A stretch of DNA of 16,989 nucleotides from CAZJGF01 sp964545665 (lineage in GTDB: Bacteria > Chloroflexota > Dehalococcoidia > GIF9 > AB-539-J10), in NCBI GenBank assembly GCA_964545665.1, contig CAZJGF010000024.1, positions 1 to 16,989 of the forward strand, in the 5' to 3' direction. A model generated the notes under the pieces. It searched no databases. It had not been told where the DNA came from and saw only the letters and a program-made list of their open reading frames with translations. This document shows positions 6,540 through 13,734 of the stretch, one piece after another. The position numbers were made by a program, and so were the translations under genes. Positions within the stretch are counted from its first letter, which is position 1; each line of letters begins with the position of its first letter.

Positions 6540-7297
6540 ATTTGGCATGTAGCCTTTAACCAGTCTAATATGGCAGCCATTGCCTTTTCTTCGAGGCGTA
6601 GCCTGTGCCTTGCCCCAGGGATTACCAGTAGCTCCTTGGGCTCTCTGGCCTTTTGGTAGAGTCTATAAGCGTGTTCCAAAGGCACGACTTCATCAGCATC
6701 GCCGTGAACTAGAAGCAGTGGCCGAGGGGAGACCTTGTCTACCCAGTGAATTGGAGAGACAGTTTCAAAGTTATTGAGCCAAGTTTCCATTGAGGCTGGA
6801 AAGCCATCGTCTCTAATGACCCCGATGTCGCGGAAGTGCTGAATGGCGGACGAAGCTTTTTCTTTGTCGGCAAGAGAATTGAAGTCGGCAGGACAGGCGC
6901 AAGCTGTCAGTGAGGATATTCTCTGATCATGAGCTGTGGCGTAGACGCTTACCGCTGCTCCACCACTGAAGCCGAGAAGGCAAAGCTCAGTTTTATCTGT
7001 TTCCTCGAGATTGTAGAGAAAATCAACAGCAACTTCCAGGTCTCGGCTCCAGTCTAGAAGGTCCAGGTTGCCTTGGCTTTTCCCTGCGCCTCGGAAGTTG
7101 AAAATCAAGGTTACGAAGCCGGCACGGCAAAATTGCTCTGCCAGCACAGCATAGCCTTTATCGCTAGGGTCATAGGGTGTGGCGGGAATCCCATGGCAGA
7201 TGCATAGTGCCGGATGAGCCTTATTTCCCCGGGGAACATAAACTTTACCAGCAAGGTCGAGTCCGTCGCTTATTAAGCAAATGCTTCGAACTTGCAT
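6536..7297 (-). CDS. Alpha/beta hydrolase
   Basis: A 253-residue cytoplasmic alpha/beta-hydrolase without signal peptide. Visible elements are the oxyanion-hole HG at 35-36 (LCICHGIPATPYD), FNFRGAGKSQG at 66-76, the nucleophile elbow GFSGG with Ser111, the acid in HGDADEVVP (D202), and the base His231 in GARHRL. The triad is complete, so it should be active. It resembles dienelactone-hydrolase-like or acyl-peptidase-like esterases (BAAT/FSH type), but the substrate cannot be read from sequence. It starts 6 nt after the rhomboid stop with only a poor Shine-Dalgarno, suggesting translational coupling to that gene. Its stop codon lies inside the -35 box of rplU. Confidence 0.85.
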   Translation of the reverse strand: MQVRSICLISDGLDLAGKVYVPRGNKAHPALCICHGIPATPYDPSDKGYAVLAEQFCRAGFVTLIFNFRGAGKSQGNLDLLDWSRDLEVAVDFLYNLEETDKTELCLLGFSGGAAVSVYATAHDQRISSLTACACPADFNSLADKEKASSAIQHFRDIGVIRDDGFPASMETWLNNFETVSPIHWVDKVSPRPLLLVHGDADEVVPLEHAYRLYQKAREPKELLVIPGARHRLRLEEKAMAAILDWLKATCQI

Positions 7298-7303
7298 CTT
7301 GGG

Positions 7304-7879
7304 TTAGTAATAATAGTGGACTCGTCGTCTTCCCTTGAGCAGGCGGCCGGCTAGCAGACCTAGGAGAAAGCCACCGAGGTGGGCTTGCCAGGCTATTCCT
7401 CGGACGAAGAAGGAAATTACAAGGAACAATATCATGGCAGCCCAAAGCGGCATAGGAACCGGGATAGGAAAGACAAATACTGGCAATCTTGGCGCCATTA
7501 TTGCCAGCGCTCCACCAAGGGCGAAGACCGCCCCTGAAGCTCCTATGCCAGGGATATTCTGAGGCCCGAGGACAATATAAAGGATATTTCCCGCTATCCC
7601 TCCAACAAAATACACCTTTAGGAAGTCCCCTTCGCCAACCAGTCTGATTAGAAAACTCCCCAGGAAGTATAGGCTTATCATGTTGAACAGAATGTGGGTG
7701 AAACCTCCATGGACAAAAAGGTTGGTTATTATGGTCCAGGGCTGGTGTAGAAGAAGCGCAGGTGTCAGACCAAGGAAAAAGATTGCATCGGGCCTGATTA
7801 AGGTAACTATGAAAATCAGGACATTTACCGCTACTAGGAACCAAATGGCATTCAGACTGAAGGTGCTGTAGCTTCTCAT
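7304..7879 (-). CDS. Rhomboid-family intramembrane serine protease
   Basis: A 191-residue polytopic membrane protein with the rhomboid core. HGGFTHILFNM (residues 57-67) is the conserved histidine/asparagine loop. The catalytic serine is in GIGASGAVFAL (S115), and the partner histidine is in AWQAHLGGFLLGLLAG (H167). At least six hydrophobic segments fit the minimal 6-TM bacterial form; the short N-terminus carries no extra domain and the C-terminus is a basic GRRRVHYYY tail. It cleaves transmembrane segments of unknown substrates. There is no Shine-Dalgarno; instead a promoter lies directly in front of the ATG, so the mRNA may be leaderless. It is followed 6 nt later by the alpha/beta hydrolase gene. 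Confidence 0.92.
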   Translation of the reverse strand: MRSYSTFSLNAIWFLVAVNVLIFIVTLIRPDAIFFLGLTPALLLHQPWTIITNLFVHGGFTHILFNMISLYFLGSFLIRLVGEGDFLKVYFVGGIAGNILYIVLGPQNIPGIGASGAVFALGGALAIMAPRLPVFVFPIPVPMPLWAAMILFLVISFFVRGIAWQAHLGGFLLGLLAGRLLKGRRRVHYYY

Positions 7880-7886
7880 TGACTCA

Positions 7887-7916
7887 ATTATAGATTAACG
7901 CCTTCTGGCAATTCAA
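7887..7916 (-). promoter_or_regulatory. Promoter giving a possibly leaderless rhomboid mRNA
   Basis: -35 TTGAAT (7916-7911), 18-nt spacer, perfect -10 TATAAT (7892-7887). Standard spacing puts the first transcribed base at about 7880, one base from the A of the ATG at 7879. No ribosome binding site exists upstream of this ATG. Confidence 0.55.
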
Positions 7917-7952
7917 TGTTGTATATGCGATGCTGCTAATTTGGCACACAGC

Positions 7953-8396
7953 TCATAGCCACCAGTAGGCAAGAAGGATACCCAATATTGCTCCAGCTAT
8001 GACCTGAAGTCGAGTATGGCCGACTAATTGTTGCAAGAGGCGTTCAAACTCAAGTTGCGTTCTGGGGAGGTTGACTAGCAAGTGGTTTAAGATGACAGAT
8101 TGCTTATCTACTGTCTGTCGGACGCCAGCAGCATCATGCATCACAATAAGGGCCAGAATGACGCTGATGGCAAAGACACCTGAATCTATGCCATGGACTA
8201 GGCCTACTGTCGTTGCTAGAGCGCAAACGAGGGACGCATGGGCGCTGGGCATTCCTCCGGCACTAAGTAAATAACGCAGGTCTAAGCGTTTCTCCCTTAG
8301 TGCTTGGACAATTGTTTTCAACGTTTGAGCCGCAAGCCAGGCAGCAACAGGGACGATCAGTAGTTCATTAGCTATGATGTGGCTCAGGACGTTCAT
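7953..8396 (-). CDS. Divergent PAP2 family (DUF212/YuiD-like) membrane protein
   Basis: The 147 residues match the DUF212 family, distant relatives of PAP2 lipid phosphatases. Visible blocks are SAGGMPSAHAS (46-56, the PSxH phosphatase-like motif), VMHDAAGVRQ (85-94) and GHTRLQVIAGAILG near the C-terminus. Hydrophobic stretches at both ends and in the middle indicate a membrane protein. The natural substrate of the family is not established; a lipid or isoprenoid phosphate is a reasonable guess. It is the first gene of the minus-strand block and has its own promoter; 73 nt separate it from the rhomboid gene. The start at 8396 lacks a strong Shine-Dalgarno, but the family's usual N-terminal length fits. 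Confidence 0.85.
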   Translation of the reverse strand: MNVLSHIIANELLIVPVAAWLAAQTLKTIVQALREKRLDLRYLLSAGGMPSAHASLVCALATTVGLVHGIDSGVFAISVILALIVMHDAAGVRQTVDKQSVILNHLLVNLPRTQLEFERLLQQLVGHTRLQVIAGAILGILLAYWWL

Positions 8397-8442
8397 GTTT
8401 CCGTTGTTTCTTCGTCAATGGGCCGCTCAGGCGTAACAGCTA

Positions 8443-8471
8443 ATCTTAGCTATCTTTTAGACTCCTTGCAA
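8443..8471 (-). promoter_or_regulatory. Sigma70 promoter of the DUF212 gene
   Basis: -35 TTGCAA (8471-8466), 17-nt spacer, -10 TAAGAT (8448-8443) on the minus strand, with a leader of about 40 nt to the ATG at 8396. TGCAAGG occurs twice close together here, once in the -35 region and once just upstream, possibly a regulator site. Confidence 0.5.
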
Positions 8472-8567
8472 GTAACCTTGCATCTCTAGTTCACTTCGGG
8501 GATTCAGGCTAAACGATGTTTATAGTCTGCCATTGAATTAGTGACTCTTGATATGTAAATGGGGATA

Positions 8568-8596
8568 TTGACAAGGATAGGCGTTGATGCAATCAT
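8568..8596 (+). promoter_or_regulatory. Promoter of the fatty acid synthesis operon
   Basis: Perfect -35 TTGACA (8568-8573), 17-nt spacer, weaker -10 AATCAT (8591-8596, four of six, keeping the key second A and last T). The leader to the first gene is about 77 nt. The rest of the 8472-8679 gap shows no gene. Confidence 0.5.
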
Positions 8597-8606
8597 ATTA
8601 GCTAAT
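8597..8606. promoter_or_regulatory. Palindrome at the expected start of the fatty acid operon transcript
   Basis: A perfect 10-bp palindrome ATTAGCTAAT begins directly after the -10 box and covers the expected transcription start, the usual place for a repressor operator. The sequence is not the known FapR site; a regulator is inferred, not identified. Confidence 0.35.
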
Positions 8607-8679
8607 TCCAGCATAGAAAGCCGATGTATTCACTGTGATAGTTGATATCCTGCAGGTTTCGGACTGAGGTGAAAGCAAG

Positions 8680-9060
8680 ATGCCGGTAAGTTATGAAGAG
8701 CTAACTCTTGGCTATGAGTTCCCTCCGACTAGCTATGAACTGAGCCCCTCGCTCATTTCCAAATACCTTAAGGCGGTGGATAGTGTAGGTGATGGTTTTG
8801 TTCCCCCTCTTGCTATAGCCGCACGTGCAATGACTGCTATGACTGGGGTGCTGTCCTTGCCACCCGGCACCATACATGCGTCTCAAGATTTTGAATTCTA
8901 CAAGCTGGTACCTACCGCTGCTGTAGTGAATTGCCAGGCCAAGGTGGTTCGGAAGGTAAGCCGAGGCGGGATGCGTATGCTAGTATTGGAGCTAAACGTT
9001 TTTGACCGAAGCAAAGAGAAGGTGCAGTCGGGAAAGGCAACGATAATCTTACCGACTTAG
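8680..9060 (+). CDS. Hot-dog dehydratase, HadA-like non-catalytic subunit
   Basis: The 126 residues resemble the N-terminal FAS1/MaoC-like dehydratase domain, as in HadA and HadC of mycobacteria. It starts with a short lead-in (ISKYLKAVDSVGDGFVPPLAIAARAM), then has the hot-dog helix and the strand HASQDFEFYKLV and ends with a long antiparallel sheet. The catalytic D-x4-H pair of MaoC proteins is absent, as expected for the stabilising partner of a heterodimer. ATG 8680 has a clear Shine-Dalgarno (GAGGTGA, 8665-8671). It is the first gene of the operon, with only 5 nt before its catalytic partner. With that gene it probably dehydrates (3R)-hydroxyacyl-ACP, replacing FabZ. It could instead act on a CoA thioester, but the plsX-acpP-fab context argues for ACP. 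Confidence 0.75.
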   Translation: MPVSYEELTLGYEFPPTSYELSPSLISKYLKAVDSVGDGFVPPLAIAARAMTAMTGVLSLPPGTIHASQDFEFYKLVPTAAVVNCQAKVVRKVSRGGMRMLVLELNVFDRSKEKVQSGKATIILPT

Positions 9061-9065
9061 AGAAA

Positions 9066-9506
9066 ATGCTTTCAGGAATCTATCAGGGGGAGACTCTTCC
9101 TCCAGTAGTAAAGCATATCACCCAGGAAAAGATTAACCTTTACGCTGAGGCCTCTGGGGACTTCAACCCTATTCATGTAGACGAGGCCTTCGCTGCGCAA
9201 ACGCCCCTAGGCGGGACTATTGCCCACGGCATGCTTATTCTAGCCTACGTGTCGGAAATGATGGCGCAAGCTTTTGGTGAGAATTGGGCTTCTAATGGCA
9301 GACTCTCTGTGCGGTTCAAAATGCCAGCGCGCCCCGGAGACACTGTGACTGCTACAGGCAAAATTGATTCCATTAAGGAGGAAGATGGTATATCATATGT
9401 CGGTTGTAGCCTGGAGTGTCATAATCAAAAGGATGAGGTGATAGTTACCGGCGGGGCAATGGTTAAGGTTCCCTATGGCCAAGGAGAAACCCGTGACCCA
9501 AGGTGA
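9066..9506 (+). CDS. MaoC-like (3R)-hydroxyacyl dehydratase, HadB-like catalytic subunit
   Basis: A 146-residue MaoC hot-dog protein with the full hydratase-2 motif: YAEASGDFNPIHVDEAFA holds the catalytic Asp32 and His37, and GGTIAHGM follows on the central helix. The C-terminal half gives the usual sheet (RLSVRFKMPARPGDTVTATGKI). It should carry the active site of the two-gene dehydratase that removes water from 3-hydroxyacyl-ACP. It starts 5 nt after the HadA-like gene with a weak Shine-Dalgarno, so coupling is likely. Its end overlaps the start of plsX by 14 nt. MaoC enzymes can also hydrate enoyl-CoA in beta-oxidation; the neighbouring fab genes make the biosynthetic role more likely. Confidence 0.85.
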   Translation: MLSGIYQGETLPPVVKHITQEKINLYAEASGDFNPIHVDEAFAAQTPLGGTIAHGMLILAYVSEMMAQAFGENWASNGRLSVRFKMPARPGDTVTATGKIDSIKEEDGISYVGCSLECHNQKDEVIVTGGAMVKVPYGQGETRDPR

Positions 9507-10524
9507 TAGAAGAGTAAGGATAGCTGTTGATGCTATGGGTGGGGACTATGCGCCACAAGAGATAATAAAAGGTGCAGCCATGGCTGCACAGACAGGGAAT
9601 GTAGAAATTGTTCTAGTTGGCCCCATGAACATGTTGGAAAAGGAGTTGGCTAACTCTACTTCTGCTAATCTGCCTATTCGTTGTGTTGAGGCTAGCGATA
9701 TCATCAAAGAGGGCGAACCGCCTGCTTCGGCAGTTCGCCGCAAGCCCAGTTGTTCCATAGCAGTGGCTACAAGGCTGGTTAAGTCTGGTGAGGCGGACGC
9801 CTTGATTAGCGCTGGCTCTTCAGGAGCAACGGCGGTTAGTGCTGTCCAGTATTTGGGCATGATTGCAGGGATGGAGCGCCCGGCTATCGGCGGCACTCTC
9901 GGCAGGTTTGCTCCTAATATCGTAATGATGGATCTCGGAGCCAACGTTGATTGCAAGCCTCATCACCTTTTATCTTTTGCTATTGCTGGCTCCGTCCTTG
10001 CTAAAAAGTTTCTCAATATCTCCGATCCTGCAATAGGCTTGTTAAGCACGGGTGCTGAACAAGGCAAAGGGAGTGAGTTAGTTCGTGAGGGCTATCCCCT
10101 TCTTAAGAACAGTGGGTTGAATTTTATTGGCAATGTAGAGGGCAGTGATATCTTGAGTGGGAGAGCCAACGTCATAGTGTGCGATGGATTCGTTGGCAAC
10201 GTTCTGCTTAAGTTCTATGAAAGTGTGGGAGACCATGCACTGGAATGGATGAAGCACAAGTTCAACAAGTACCCCCCGTTGGGTAGTATGGCCGGACTAT
10301 TGTTTGGCAGGGTATTCCCACTAACTAAAATGTCTTACGAAGGAGAGGAGGAAGGCAGTGGTATTCTATGGGGAGTTGATGGTGTAGTCATAATAGCACA
10401 CGGAGCGTGCCGGGCTCCGGACATAGTCCATGGCATAGCGAGTGCCAGGAAGGCCGTGGAGGTTGATATTATCGGTAGCTTAAGGTCAGAATTGGAGAAG
10501 TCTCGAAAGGAAGGAAAAGCATAA
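9493..10524 (+). CDS. plsX: Phosphate acyltransferase PlsX
   Basis: PlsX converts acyl-ACP and phosphate to acyl-phosphate, the acyl donor for PlsY in phospholipid synthesis; it is peripheral at the inner membrane face. Family blocks are VRIAVDAMGGDYAPQEIIKG at the N-terminus, SAVRRKPSCSIAVA, ALISAGSSGATAVSA, MDLGANVDCKP, GLLSTGAEQGKG, FIGNVEGSDI, and VIVCDGFVGNVLLK. I choose GTG 9493 because AAGGAG (9481-9486) lies 6 nt before it; ATG 9475 in the same frame is the alternative and would add six residues. The length of about 343 is normal. It overlaps the upstream dehydratase gene and is followed 11 nt later by acpP, the common plsX-acpP order. Confidence 0.96.
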   Translation: MTQGDRRVRIAVDAMGGDYAPQEIIKGAAMAAQTGNVEIVLVGPMNMLEKELANSTSANLPIRCVEASDIIKEGEPPASAVRRKPSCSIAVATRLVKSGEADALISAGSSGATAVSAVQYLGMIAGMERPAIGGTLGRFAPNIVMMDLGANVDCKPHHLLSFAIAGSVLAKKFLNISDPAIGLLSTGAEQGKGSELVREGYPLLKNSGLNFIGNVEGSDILSGRANVIVCDGFVGNVLLKFYESVGDHALEWMKHKFNKYPPLGSMAGLLFGRVFPLTKMSYEGEEEGSGILWGVDGVVIIAHGACRAPDIVHGIASARKAVEVDIIGSLRSELEKSRKEGKA

Positions 10525-10535
10525 AGGAGGTACAA

Positions 10536-10781
10536 ATGTCTGTCGAAGAGCAAATAAGGGACATTGTGGCTAACATCGTTCATGTTGACAAGAGCGCTAT
10601 TACTCGTCAGGGCACCTTTAAGGATTTGAAGGCAGATTCCCTGGATATAGTACAGGCAATGGTAGCGGTGGAAGACGCCTTTGATATCGAAATTCCCGAT
10701 GAGGAAGCTCAGAAATTTCAGAACTTCGGCGATTTTGTTGACTACGTAGAAAGCCATGTGGCCAAAAAGGAGGGGCAGTAG
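10536..10781 (+). CDS. acpP: Acyl carrier protein
   Basis: The 81 residues form an acidic four-helix carrier. The phosphopantetheine attachment serine is S35 in LKADSLDIVQ, slightly varied from the common GADSLD. Other conserved parts are the acidic recognition helix AMVAVEDAFDIEIPDEEAQ and the final helix DFVDYVESH. A perfect Shine-Dalgarno AAGGAGG (10525-10531) precedes the ATG, the strongest in the operon, consistent with the high amounts needed. It carries the growing chain for all the fab enzymes encoded around it and donates to PlsX. Confidence 0.96.
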   Translation: MSVEEQIRDIVANIVHVDKSAITRQGTFKDLKADSLDIVQAMVAVEDAFDIEIPDEEAQKFQNFGDFVDYVESHVAKKEGQ

Positions 10782-10783
10782 AC

Positions 10784-11554
10784 GTGTCCCTTGAGGGTAA
10801 ACTGGCTTTGGTGACTGGTAGTGGACGGGGCATTGGTCGGGCCATCGCCTTAGAACTTGCTTCGCAGGGCAGCGATATTATTGTCAACTTCTTCCGCCGC
10901 CGCGAGGCTGCTGAGCAAACGGCCAAGGAGATTGAGGCTAAAGGAGTGCAAGCTGAGGTTATCAAGGCTAATGTGGGGGACCCGGCAAAGATCGACGAAA
11001 TGTTTGATACAATTAGCAGCAAGTTTGGCCATCTAGATATCTTCATTAACAATGCCGCCTCAGGTGTAGGCCGGTCTATAATGGACTTGGACGTCAAAGC
11101 TTGGAACTGGACTATGGACATTAATGTCAGGGCCTTTCTGCTCTCGGCCCAGCGGGCAGCTAAGTTAATGGAGGGGAGGAGCGGTAAGATAGTCAGCATC
11201 TCCAGCTTGGGTTCATTTCTGGTGTGGCCCACGTATGCTGCTGTAGGGGTGTCTAAAGCTGCTCTGGAAGCGCTAACTCGTTACTTGGCAATAGAACTGG
11301 CCCCTAAAGGGATTTGTGTTAATGCTGTAGCTGCTTCTGCTGTGGAGACAGAGGCACTGAAGTTTTATATTAAGGAAGGGTTCGTGACAGATTCCCGTCA
11401 GGCAACGCCAGCGGGTAGGATGGTGACCCCTGAGGATGTAGCTGATGTCGTTGCTTTTCTATGCAATGAAGAAGCTTTTATGATACGAGGGCAAGTAATC
11501 ATCGTTGACGGAGGCACATCTGTAACGCCTTTTGTCATGCCGAAGGAGGGCTAG
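10784..11554 (+). CDS. fabL: Enoyl-ACP reductase III (FabL)
   Basis: A 256-residue short-chain dehydrogenase that matches FabL rather than FabG. The defining feature is the spaced active site Tyr151-x6-Lys158 (YAAVGVSK) in place of the usual YxxxK, with the tyrosine and lysine at the same residue numbers as in the Bacillus subtilis enzyme as I recall it. Other matching stretches are the nucleotide site TGSGRGIGRA, KANVGDPAKI, INNAASGV, WNWTMDINV, SISSLGS and RGQVIIVDGG. FabL reduces trans-2-enoyl-ACP with NADPH and is one of several enoyl reductases that tolerate triclosan. The start is GTG 10784, preceded by AAGGAGG (10767-10773) at a slightly long spacing. It supplies the last step of each elongation cycle in this operon, where no FabI is present. 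Confidence 0.9.
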   Translation: MSLEGKLALVTGSGRGIGRAIALELASQGSDIIVNFFRRREAAEQTAKEIEAKGVQAEVIKANVGDPAKIDEMFDTISSKFGHLDIFINNAASGVGRSIMDLDVKAWNWTMDINVRAFLLSAQRAAKLMEGRSGKIVSISSLGSFLVWPTYAAVGVSKAALEALTRYLAIELAPKGICVNAVAASAVETEALKFYIKEGFVTDSRQATPAGRMVTPEDVADVVAFLCNEEAFMIRGQVIIVDGGTSVTPFVMPKEG

Positions 11555-11594
11555 CAGTACCACTGGCGAGATAATCTCTGAGGAGGTAAATAAG

Positions 11595-12827
11595 GTGGAT
11601 ATGCCGCGTGTTGTAGTTACTGGTATGGGCACTATCAATCCCCTGGGTCTGGATGTGGAGGAGTTCTGGCAGGGGCTGGTCGCTGGCAAATCGGGAGTTG
11701 GTACTATCACCCGTTTTGACGCCAGTAAGTTCTACGTGAAGGTAGATGCTGAGGTGAAGGGGTTTGACCCCACGAAGTACATGGATCCCAAGGTGGTAGA
11801 TCGCAATCCAAGGGCAGTCCACTTTGCCATAGCTGCGGCTAAGGAAGCAGTAAAATCGGCCAAATTGGACATGAGCCAAGAGTACCCTGAGCGCGTGGGT
11901 GTCGACACTGGCTGCATGATAGAGACCTCCTATATTGTTAAGCAGAACGACCTGTTCGAGAAGCGGGGGCCAAGAAGAGTTGACCCGCTGTTCGTAGCCA
12001 AATCGTCGCCAAGCACAGCGTCAATGCAGATAGGCATGTTCCTGGGGGCCAAGGGCCCTAACACCAGCGTGAATAGCCTTTGTGCTACTGGGACTGATGC
12101 CATTGGCGTGGCCTTTAATTTCATCCGCTTGGGCTACGCCGATGTGATGATAGCCGGTGCTGCGGATTCTAGCTTATCCGCGGTTGGCATGGCTGGTTTG
12201 GATATTGTGGGAGCTCTTTGTCGAGAGCCAGACCCAGCTAAGGCTTGCCGCCCCTTTGACCTAAATCGCAGTGGCTTTATTTATGGCGAAGGAGCAGGGA
12301 TAGTTGTTCTGGAGAGCTATGAACATGCCCAAAGGAGGGGAGCACCGATTCTAGCTGAAATTGGTGGTGCTGGGTGGTCTTTCGATGCCTATGACCAAAC
12401 CGCTCCTGTTCCTGAAGCAGAGGCCTATGCTATGAAGGCAGCTCTACAAGCTGCCGGGGTGAAGCTTGAAGAGGTTGACTATATTAATGCCCACGGCACC
12501 AGTACCAGGCTGAACGATTCCAACGAAACCAAGGCTATCAAGATGGTCTTCGGGGAACATGCTTATGACATCCCCATAAGTTCGACCAAGTCTATGATTG
12601 GTCACGCGGTAACGGCTGCTGGTGCTATTGAAGCCATCGCCTGTATTCTAATTATGAATAAGGGTATTATTCACCCTACCATAAACTATGAGACTCCTGA
12701 CCCAGAATGTGACTTGGACTATGTTCCCAATGTGGCAAGATCAGCACAAGTAAACGTTTGTCTGAAGAATGGCTTTGGCCTTGGCGGAGAAAATTGCTGT
12801 CTGGTGCTGAAACGCTTCAGCGGATGA
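11595..12827 (+). CDS. fabF: 3-oxoacyl-ACP synthase II (FabF)
   Basis: KAS II condenses malonyl-ACP with an acyl chain. The thiolase fold carries the full triad: Cys163 in NSLCATGTDAIG, His300 in YINAHGTST and His337 in STKSMIGHAVTAAG with Lys332. Other blocks are VVVTGMGTINPLG, FDLNRSGFIYGEGAG and the C-terminal NGFGLGGEN. I put the start at GTG 11595, 8 nt after AGGAGG (11581-11586); ATG 11601 is an alternative two codons on. The open frame extends further upstream but lacks a conserved start there. The gating residue equivalent to Phe400 of E. coli (NSFGFGG) is Leu here, and the residue after ATGT is Asp instead of the usual His; both could affect chain selection. The length is 410 residues, normal. 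Confidence 0.95.
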   Translation: MDMPRVVVTGMGTINPLGLDVEEFWQGLVAGKSGVGTITRFDASKFYVKVDAEVKGFDPTKYMDPKVVDRNPRAVHFAIAAAKEAVKSAKLDMSQEYPERVGVDTGCMIETSYIVKQNDLFEKRGPRRVDPLFVAKSSPSTASMQIGMFLGAKGPNTSVNSLCATGTDAIGVAFNFIRLGYADVMIAGAADSSLSAVGMAGLDIVGALCREPDPAKACRPFDLNRSGFIYGEGAGIVVLESYEHAQRRGAPILAEIGGAGWSFDAYDQTAPVPEAEAYAMKAALQAAGVKLEEVDYINAHGTSTRLNDSNETKAIKMVFGEHAYDIPISSTKSMIGHAVTAAGAIEAIACILIMNKGIIHPTINYETPDPECDLDYVPNVARSAQVNVCLKNGFGLGGENCCLVLKRFSG

Positions 12828-12833
12828 ACCTGA

Positions 12834-12870
12834 CTCAGTGTCATTCTGAGCCATAGGCGAAGAATATCAA
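12834..12870. repeat. Possible dispersed repeat unit between fabF and fabG
   Basis: The spacer contains TGTCATTCTGAGCC (from 12839) followed by GGCGAAGAATAT. This resembles short repeats with the core CATTCTGAGCG...GCGAAGAATC that I recall being scattered in several bacterial genomes. CTCAG (12834-12838) and CTGAG (12846-12850) can form a small hairpin. Only one copy is seen in the window, so its repeat nature is inferred. Confidence 0.35.
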
Positions 12871-12881
12871 GGGGGCGAAAA

Positions 12882-13637
12882 ATGGAATTAGCAGATAAGG
12901 TATCGCTGGTAACTGGTGCCTCTCGAGGCATGGGTAGAGCTATTGCCCTGAAGCTTTCCAGTCTTGGTGCCAAGGTGGCGGTAAACTATGTGGCAATTGA
13001 GGCTGATAATAAAGCTGATGCAGACAGCGTGGTGGAGACCATAACCCGTCTAGGTGGGGAGGCCATTCCGGTTGAAGCTGACATTCGAGATGGCGATGCA
13101 GCCAAAGCCATGGTGCAGCAAGTAATCGATAAGTGGGGCAAGATAGACATTTTGGTAAACAATGCTGGCATTACTAGGGATACTTTACTGATGAGAATGT
13201 CTGAAGAGGCATGGGATGATGTAATAGATACGAACTTACGGGGGGCCTATCTGTGCACCAAGTTTGCTCTGCGTTCTATGATAAGGCAAGGGTGGGGGCG
13301 CATCGTCAACATTGCCTCCATTGCCGGAGTGATAGGCAATGCTGGGCAGACTAATTACGCTGCTTCCAAGGGGGGGTTAATCGCCTTTACTAAAAGTGTA
13401 GCTCGAGAGGTAGGCTCCCGCAACATAACGGCAAATGCTGTGGCACCAGGCTTCATCAAAACTAGACTGACCGAAAAACTATCTGATGAGATAAAAAACT
13501 CTATTCTGTCGATGACATCGTTGCGTCGATTTGGAGAGCCTGAGGAGGTGGGTGAACTGGTAGCTTTTTTGGCTAGCGATAGGGCTAGCTACATTACCGG
13601 ACAGGTCATTGGCATAGATGGGGGGATGTGGGCCTAA
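12882..13637 (+). CDS. fabG: 3-oxoacyl-ACP reductase FabG
   Basis: A 251-residue classical short-chain dehydrogenase with the standard FabG layout. It has the NADPH-binding TGASRGMGRA, ADIRDG, VNNAGITRD, and catalytic N118, S146, Y159 and K163 in IVNIASIAG and NYAASKGG, then NAVAPGFIKT and YITGQVIGIDGG. It reduces 3-oxoacyl-ACP to (3R)-hydroxyacyl-ACP, the substrate of the HadAB-like dehydratase upstream. The start ATG 12882 has GGGGG (12871-12875). It is the last gene of the operon; 54 nt containing a repeat-like sequence separate it from fabF. No clear terminator follows, and transcription would run into the 3' end of the opposing degV remnant. Confidence 0.95.
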   Translation: MELADKVSLVTGASRGMGRAIALKLSSLGAKVAVNYVAIEADNKADADSVVETITRLGGEAIPVEADIRDGDAAKAMVQQVIDKWGKIDILVNNAGITRDTLLMRMSEEAWDDVIDTNLRGAYLCTKFALRSMIRQGWGRIVNIASIAGVIGNAGQTNYAASKGGLIAFTKSVAREVGSRNITANAVAPGFIKTRLTEKLSDEIKNSILSMTSLRRFGEPEEVGELVAFLASDRASYITGQVIGIDGGMWA

Positions 13638-13734
13638 ATCAGTCGCTGCTATAGAATCCAAACTCGGCAAGGCCTTGTCTATGGTGGCGTGCAACTTCTT
13701 GCCCGCCGCTCCTTCTCTAGCTATGTCAACCATC

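Noticed and set aside
10784..11554. This SDR as a second FabG.
   Set aside because: The Tyr-x6-Lys active site and several long matching segments identify it as FabL.
13479..13733. A minus-strand ORF over the fabG end.
   Set aside because: Most of it is antisense to the clear fabG sequence; only its first 20-odd codons may be a shifted continuation of the degV remnant.
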